NCBI GenBank assembly: GCA_041913045.1
Contig: JAYSGB010000031.1
Coordinates: forward strand, 1-48,561
Length of the DNA: 48,561 nucleotides
Source: CAMLOF01 sp041913045
GTDB lineage: Bacteria; Pseudomonadota; Gammaproteobacteria; Burkholderiales; Burkholderiaceae_C
Direction: 5' to 3'
In this document: piece by piece, positions 44,923 to 48,561 of the stretch
How the letters are laid out: every line of letters begins with the position of its first letter
Numbering within the stretch: position 1 is the first letter of the stretch
Position numbers and translations under genes: made by a program
Notes under the pieces: generated by a model
What the model saw: only the letters and a program-made list of their open reading frames with translations
Told to the model about the DNA's origin: nothing
Database searches by the model: none

Positions 44923-46257
44923 ATGCCCCAACCCTTGCGCCACACCCTGCTGTCGCTGCGCGACCTGCTGGTCTCGTTCGGCCCCTTCATCCTGCTCACG
45001 GCCAGCCTGCTCGGGCTGGCCTACTGGTGGCTGGACCCAGCTCCCCCCAAGCGGGTCGTGCTGGCCACTGGCCCGGAGCAAAGCGCTTACGAGGCCTTCG
45101 GCCAGCGCTACGCCCAGGCGCTGGCGGCCTACGGCATCACCGTGGAACTGCTGCCCAGCCAGGGTTCTGCCGACAACGTGGAGCTGCTGCGCAGCGGCCA
45201 GGCCGACCTGGGCTTCGTGCAAGGCGGCAGCGGCCACATCCGCGCCGACGACGCCGAGCAGATGCTCACCCTGGGCAGCCTGTTCGTCGAACCGCTGTGG
45301 CTCTTCTACCGCGAAGACGCGGCCCACACGCGCAACCGCACCCAGCGCATCGGCACGTTGAAAGAACTGCGTGGCTGGCGCGTCAATGTCGACACCCCGG
45401 GCAGCGGCGTGCCGCAACTCTTCACCCGGCTGCTCGACGCCAACGGCATGTTGCCCACCGACTTGCGGCTCAGCCAGCTTGCCCAAACGCCCGCCACGGT
45501 CAAGTTCATCAGCGGTCAGCTGGACGCCATCGTCTTCGCCTCGGCCCCGGAATCTCAACTGGTGCAGATGCTGCTGCTGACCCCGGGCGTGCGGCTCATG
45601 AACTTCCAGCAGGCACAGGCCTATTCACGCCGCTTTGGCTTTCTCACCCCGGTGGTGCTGCCGCAAGGCGTGGTGGACCTCGCCGGTAACCGCCCGGCGC
45701 AGAACCTTGATCTGGTGGCGTCCACCACCAGCCTGCTCTCGCGTGCCGACACCCACCCTGCCATCCGCCAGCTGTTTGCCCAGGCCGCGCAGACGCTCCA
45801 CAGCCCCTCGGGCTGGTTCAACCGGCAGGGCGAATACCCCAACCTGACCCTGGCCGAACTGCCCGCCGCCCCGGAAGCGGAGCGCGCCATCCGCAATGGT
45901 CGCCCGCTGTTACAGCGCTACCTGCCCTTCTGGCTGGCCAATCTGGTGGAACGCATGTGGCTGGCCCTGGGTCTGATCATCGCACTGGCGCTGCCGTTGT
46001 CGCGCGTGCTGCCGCCGCTCTACACCTTCCGCATCCGCTCGCGGGTGTTCCGCTGGTATGCAGAGCTGCGCGACATTGAAGCCCGCGCCGAGCAGGAGGG
46101 CGCGGCCATGCCCGAGCTGCTGCAGGAGCTGGACCAGCTTGAAAGCCGCGCGGAGAAGGTCCACATACCACTGGCCTACACCGACGAACTCTACGCCTTG
46201 CGCCATCACATCGACCTGGTGCGCAAGCGCATGCGCCGGCAAGGAGCACTGCCATAA
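44923..46257 (+). CDS. Membrane-anchored TAXI-type TRAP solute-binding protein
   Basis: This 444-residue protein has the TAXI binding fold. After an N-terminal hydrophobic helix (about 17-37), typical TAXI segments appear: VVLATGPEQSAYEAFGQRYA, GSADNVELLRSGQADLGFVQ and VDTPGSGVPQLFTRLLDANG. Unusually, a second hydrophobic helix (about 346-370) is followed by a charged, helical tail of about 70 residues that would lie in the cytoplasm. No TRAP permease gene is nearby, so it may not act in transport. It starts 12 bases after the CusF-like stop and could be read on the copper transcript. Confidence 0.85.
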   Translation: MPQPLRHTLLSLRDLLVSFGPFILLTASLLGLAYWWLDPAPPKRVVLATGPEQSAYEAFGQRYAQALAAYGITVELLPSQGSADNVELLRSGQADLGFVQGGSGHIRADDAEQMLTLGSLFVEPLWLFYREDAAHTRNRTQRIGTLKELRGWRVNVDTPGSGVPQLFTRLLDANGMLPTDLRLSQLAQTPATVKFISGQLDAIVFASAPESQLVQMLLLTPGVRLMNFQQAQAYSRRFGFLTPVVLPQGVVDLAGNRPAQNLDLVASTTSLLSRADTHPAIRQLFAQAAQTLHSPSGWFNRQGEYPNLTLAELPAAPEAERAIRNGRPLLQRYLPFWLANLVERMWLALGLIIALALPLSRVLPPLYTFRIRSRVFRWYAELRDIEARAEQEGAAMPELLQELDQLESRAEKVHIPLAYTDELYALRHHIDLVRKRMRRQGALP

Positions 46258-46288
46258 TTCACCTGTTGCCCTTGGAGGACCCGTCATC

Positions 46289-46954
46289 ATGACCACCTTC
46301 GTCGATGCCAGCCTGATCGCCGCCGACAGCGCCTTGCGCACCCTCTTTGCTCCGCACCGTGCGGGCCGCCCCACACCTACCGTCTCGCCGGAGCAGCAGG
46401 CCGAATCTGCCACCCTGAGCGACAGCGAACGCAAGCTGGCGGGCGCGCTGATGCGCGTCAACCACGTGGGCGAAATCTGCGCGCAGGCGCTCTACACCTC
46501 GCAAGCCCTGTCTGCCCGCCTGGGCCCGGGCAACACTGCCGCCAAGGAAGAACTGGCCCGCCATCTGGAAGAAGCCGGGCAGGAAGAAACCGACCACCTG
46601 GCCTGGTGCAAGCAGCGCCTGGACGAACTTGGCGACCGCACTTCCTTGCTCAACCCGCTGTGGTTCGCGGGCGCCTTTGGCATTGGCATGCTGGCGGGGC
46701 GCTTCGGCAAGGGCGTGAGCCTGGGTTTCGTCATCGAGACCGAACGCCAGGTGGAAGCCCACCTGGACAGCCACATGGACCGCCTGCCCGCCAAGGACCA
46801 CGCCTCGCGCGCCATCGTCGCCCTGATGAAGGACGACGAGATCCGCCACGCGCACAACGCCCAGCACGCAGGCGGCGTGGAGTTCCCGACGCCCGTCAAA
46901 GGCCTGATGCGCGCCGCGGCCAAGGTGATGACCACCATCGCGCACCGCGTCTGA
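46289..46954 (+). CDS. coq7: 2-polyprenyl-3-methyl-6-methoxy-1,4-benzoquinone monooxygenase (Coq7)
   Basis: This di-iron hydroxylase catalyses a late step of ubiquinone synthesis. The 221-residue protein has the carboxylate/histidine ligands in order: E62 (VNHVGEICAQ), E100 and H103 (EETDHLAW), E152 (TERQVEAHL), E184 and H187 (DDEIRHAHN). The N-terminal 40 residues are an extension seen in betaproteobacterial Coq7 proteins. GGAGG lies about 11 bases before the ATG at 46289, which decides the start against a longer in-frame reading from 46058 inside the upstream gene. Confidence 0.95.
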   Translation: MTTFVDASLIAADSALRTLFAPHRAGRPTPTVSPEQQAESATLSDSERKLAGALMRVNHVGEICAQALYTSQALSARLGPGNTAAKEELARHLEEAGQEETDHLAWCKQRLDELGDRTSLLNPLWFAGAFGIGMLAGRFGKGVSLGFVIETERQVEAHLDSHMDRLPAKDHASRAIVALMKDDEIRHAHNAQHAGGVEFPTPVKGLMRAAAKVMTTIAHRV

Positions 46955-46960
46955 AGCACG

Positions 46961-47218
46961 CTAGCCTCCGCTGAGCGCCTGCACGATGTGCAGGCTTTGC
47001 ACAGGACTGAGCGCGGCATCAAGCCGGAACACCTGCTCACTGTCCACAAAGAAGCGGATATGGCGGCGGATGCCGCCCTGTTCGTCGATCATGCGAAAGC
47101 GGATGCCCGGGTACTGGCGGTCCAGGTCCCACAGCACGGCGTCCACCGTGCTGCCTTGCGCCTCCACCCAGGCGGCGCGGGTGTAGGACTGCAAGGCACT
47201 GGGTATCAGAACCCTCAC
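46961..47218 (-). CDS. MoaD/ThiS-like ubiquitin-fold protein
   Basis: This 85-residue beta-grasp protein starts MRVLIPSALQSYTR and ends in the diglycine tail ALSGG, the site that sulfur-carrier relatives activate by adenylation. It is therefore a candidate sulfur carrier or protein modifier; no MoeB/ThiF-type E1 enzyme, MoaE or thiazole gene is in the window. The start is GTG at 47218 with AAAGGGG 7 bases upstream; that site overlaps the stop of the upstream BNR gene, so translation is probably coupled. Its stop is 6 bases from that of the convergent coq7. Confidence 0.88.
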   Translation of the reverse strand: MRVLIPSALQSYTRAAWVEAQGSTVDAVLWDLDRQYPGIRFRMIDEQGGIRRHIRFFVDSEQVFRLDAALSPVQSLHIVQALSGG

Positions 47219-47229
47219 GGCACGCCCCT

Positions 47230-48381
47230 TTAAAGCTGGGTATAGACCGCTTCCACGGCGTGAATTTCCGGCAGGTGGCGGGCAAGACAGGTCCAGCGGT
47301 TGCCCTCGTCAACGCTGCCCCAAAGCTCACCGCGCGTGTTGCCAACGTACAGACCGACGCTGACCTCCCGGTCCGCCGCCATGGCCTGACGTTTCACTGT
47401 CCACCAGGCCTGCGCCTGCGGGAAGCCTGTGTCCTGCCGGGACCAACTGGCGCCGCCGTTGCGCGTCACATAGGCGGCGGGCCGCCCACCGGGCGAAGTG
47501 CGCGGCCACACATCGGTGCCGTCCATGGGGAAGACCCAGGCCACGTAGGCGTCGCGCGGATGCACCACCAGCGGAAAGCCCACATCGCCCACGTCGGTGG
47601 GCATGGCACGGCCAATGCGCTCCCAGCGTGTGCCTGGCCGGTCGAGCCGGTAAATGCCGCAATGGTTCTGCTGGTACAGCCGCGTGGGCTGGCTGGGGCA
47701 CAGGCGCAGGCAGTGCGGGTCGTGGAAGGTGGGCTGGCTACGGTCAAAACCTTCCACCACGTCCAAGCCGTCCAACAAGGTGTGAAAGGTCTCGCCGCCG
47801 TCTGTGGTCTCGTGCACTCCGCCGCCCGACATGCCCAGGTACAGGTGGCGCGGATCGGCCGGGTCCACGGTGATGGAGTGCAGCTTGGGGCCGTCGGGCG
47901 TGCCGTCCTGCACCGTGCCCATCCATTCGCGGAAGGCTGGGTCATCGTTGAGGGACGACCAGGGCGCCCAGGTCTGCCCACCGTCTTCGGAGCGGAACAA
48001 GCCTTGCGGCGAAGTGCCCGCGTACCACACGCCGGGCTGCGAAGCGTGCCCGGGCGTGAGCCAGAAGGTGTGATCGACCGTACGCGCGGGCAGCCCGTTG
48101 GCCGCCGGGCCGAAGGCTGGCGGGCGCGCGGCCTCCTGCCAGCTGGCGCCCAGATCGGTGGAGCGCAGCACGGTGGGGCCCAGGTGGCCGGTACGGGCTG
48201 CTACCAGCAGGGTGCGGCCATCGCGCGGGTCCAGCACTGCGTGGTGGATGATGTGCCCCAGGAAATGCGGCCCGTCTTGCCGCCAGCCGTCGCGGCCGCC
48301 TTCGTCATGGAAGAACCACAAGCCTTTGCGGGTGGCTACCAGCAGCACCAGGCGCTGCTTTGGTACGTTCGTCTGCGCCAT
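47230..48381 (-). CDS. BNR/Asp-box repeat protein (sialidase-fold-like)
   Basis: This 383-residue beta-propeller protein has at least five Asp-box (S/T-x-D/N-x-G-x-x-W/F) repeats: STDLGASW (about 74-81), SEDGGQTW (131-138), TTDGGETF, TRNGGASW and SVDEGNRW. It has no signal peptide, so it is probably cytoplasmic, unlike secreted sialidases, and the catalytic Arg triad and Tyr of sialidases are not evident. AAGGGGG precedes the ATG. It is followed at 11 bases by the MoaD/ThiS-like gene. Function is unknown; a binding or scaffolding role for the propeller is an inference. Confidence 0.88.
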   Translation of the reverse strand: MAQTNVPKQRLVLLVATRKGLWFFHDEGGRDGWRQDGPHFLGHIIHHAVLDPRDGRTLLVAARTGHLGPTVLRSTDLGASWQEAARPPAFGPAANGLPARTVDHTFWLTPGHASQPGVWYAGTSPQGLFRSEDGGQTWAPWSSLNDDPAFREWMGTVQDGTPDGPKLHSITVDPADPRHLYLGMSGGGVHETTDGGETFHTLLDGLDVVEGFDRSQPTFHDPHCLRLCPSQPTRLYQQNHCGIYRLDRPGTRWERIGRAMPTDVGDVGFPLVVHPRDAYVAWVFPMDGTDVWPRTSPGGRPAAYVTRNGGASWSRQDTGFPQAQAWWTVKRQAMAADREVSVGLYVGNTRGELWGSVDEGNRWTCLARHLPEIHAVEAVYTQL

Positions 48382-48561
48382 CGCTTGCCCCCTTACTGGA
48401 AGAAATGCTAGAGCGGCAGTGTATGCCTGCGTGGCGGGCTGCGGTAGCTCCCTGGGGTACTTGTCTGGCCGTGAGGCCTGGTACGGTTTGCGTTGCTACC
48501 TCGCTTGCTGCGGCAGGCCTGGCCCTGCGGGGGCTCATGCTGTGACGGTCGGCGCCCTTGG
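48382..48561. other. Terminal stretch without a supported gene
   Basis: These 180 bases upstream of the BNR gene contain only short frames without recognisable protein character. They probably hold the promoter of the BNR-moaD pair and possibly the edge of an unseen neighbouring gene. I see no hairpin or promoter I would assert. Confidence 0.4.

Noticed and set aside
41977..45558. A 1,193-codon open frame on the minus strand opposite the copper genes
   Set aside because: Same reason: its His/Gly/Val-rich product mirrors the codon pattern of the multicopper oxidase and its neighbours, which have intact copper motifs.

Overview
The window is a high-GC, densely coded chromosomal segment of a betaproteobacterium, most likely Burkholderiales and probably Comamonadaceae (Hydrogenophaga/Acidovorax-like). 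This is inferred from protein character: a BktB-type thiolase, a Bug-type binding protein, a MKVLKLS-type HNH protein and the ribF-ileS-lspA order. No rRNA, tRNA, CRISPR array, insertion sequence or prophage was recognised. Most genes are housekeeping or metabolic, with accessory functions in a metal-resistance block and a few uncharacterised multi-domain proteins.

Layout. 1-3547: end of a sulfate ABC importer operon (sbp-cysT-cysW-cysA). 3563-5989: two divergent HDOD-domain paralogues, each with an N-terminal membrane anchor. 6063-8707: fatty-acid desaturase and an RsmB-like rRNA methyltransferase, both minus strand. 8828-12116: a lipoprotein, RF3 (prfC), a YqaA-like membrane protein and purN. 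12198-14506: a pair of acyl-CoA dehydrogenase subunits. 14632-15891: a PF07399-type Na+/H+ antiporter behind a hairpin-rich leader. 15934-18075: a large EF-hand protein with C-terminal membrane helices. 18182-23511: HNH endonuclease, then ribF-ileS-lspA. 23528-24501: a decayed chemotaxis receptor abutting a very AT-rich segment, the clearest compositional anomaly here. 24502-31510: a secreted protein, quinone oxidoreductase, EamA exporter, a cold-shock/Excalibur fusion, and a tightly packed minus-strand run (tatD, deoxyinosine glycosylase, spermidine-synthase-like, EamA, SDR). 31593-34668: diguanylate cyclase, SDR and histidine phosphatase. 34787-36980: thiolase bktB and a Bug-family binding protein. 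36994-38982: 2OG-Fe dioxygenase, DUF2189 membrane protein and a small unknown.

39023-44910 is the main accessory region. A CadR regulator diverges from a compact CDF metal exporter across a MerR-type operator. Next comes a run of exported copper-handling proteins: a His/Cys-rich small protein, a TolC-like protein, a Tat-exported multicopper oxidase, a cupredoxin, a DUF411 protein and a CusF-like chaperone. No copper ATPase, RND pump or two-component system is present in the window, so this set looks like periplasmic oxidation and sequestration of copper.

44923-48381 holds a membrane-anchored TAXI-type binding protein without TRAP permeases, coq7, and a minus-strand pair of a BNR-repeat (sialidase-fold-like) protein followed by a MoaD/ThiS-like ubiquitin-fold protein. 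That pair has no obvious partner enzyme nearby and is the best candidate here for an undescribed small system. All functional statements rest on reading motifs by eye; no database search was run.
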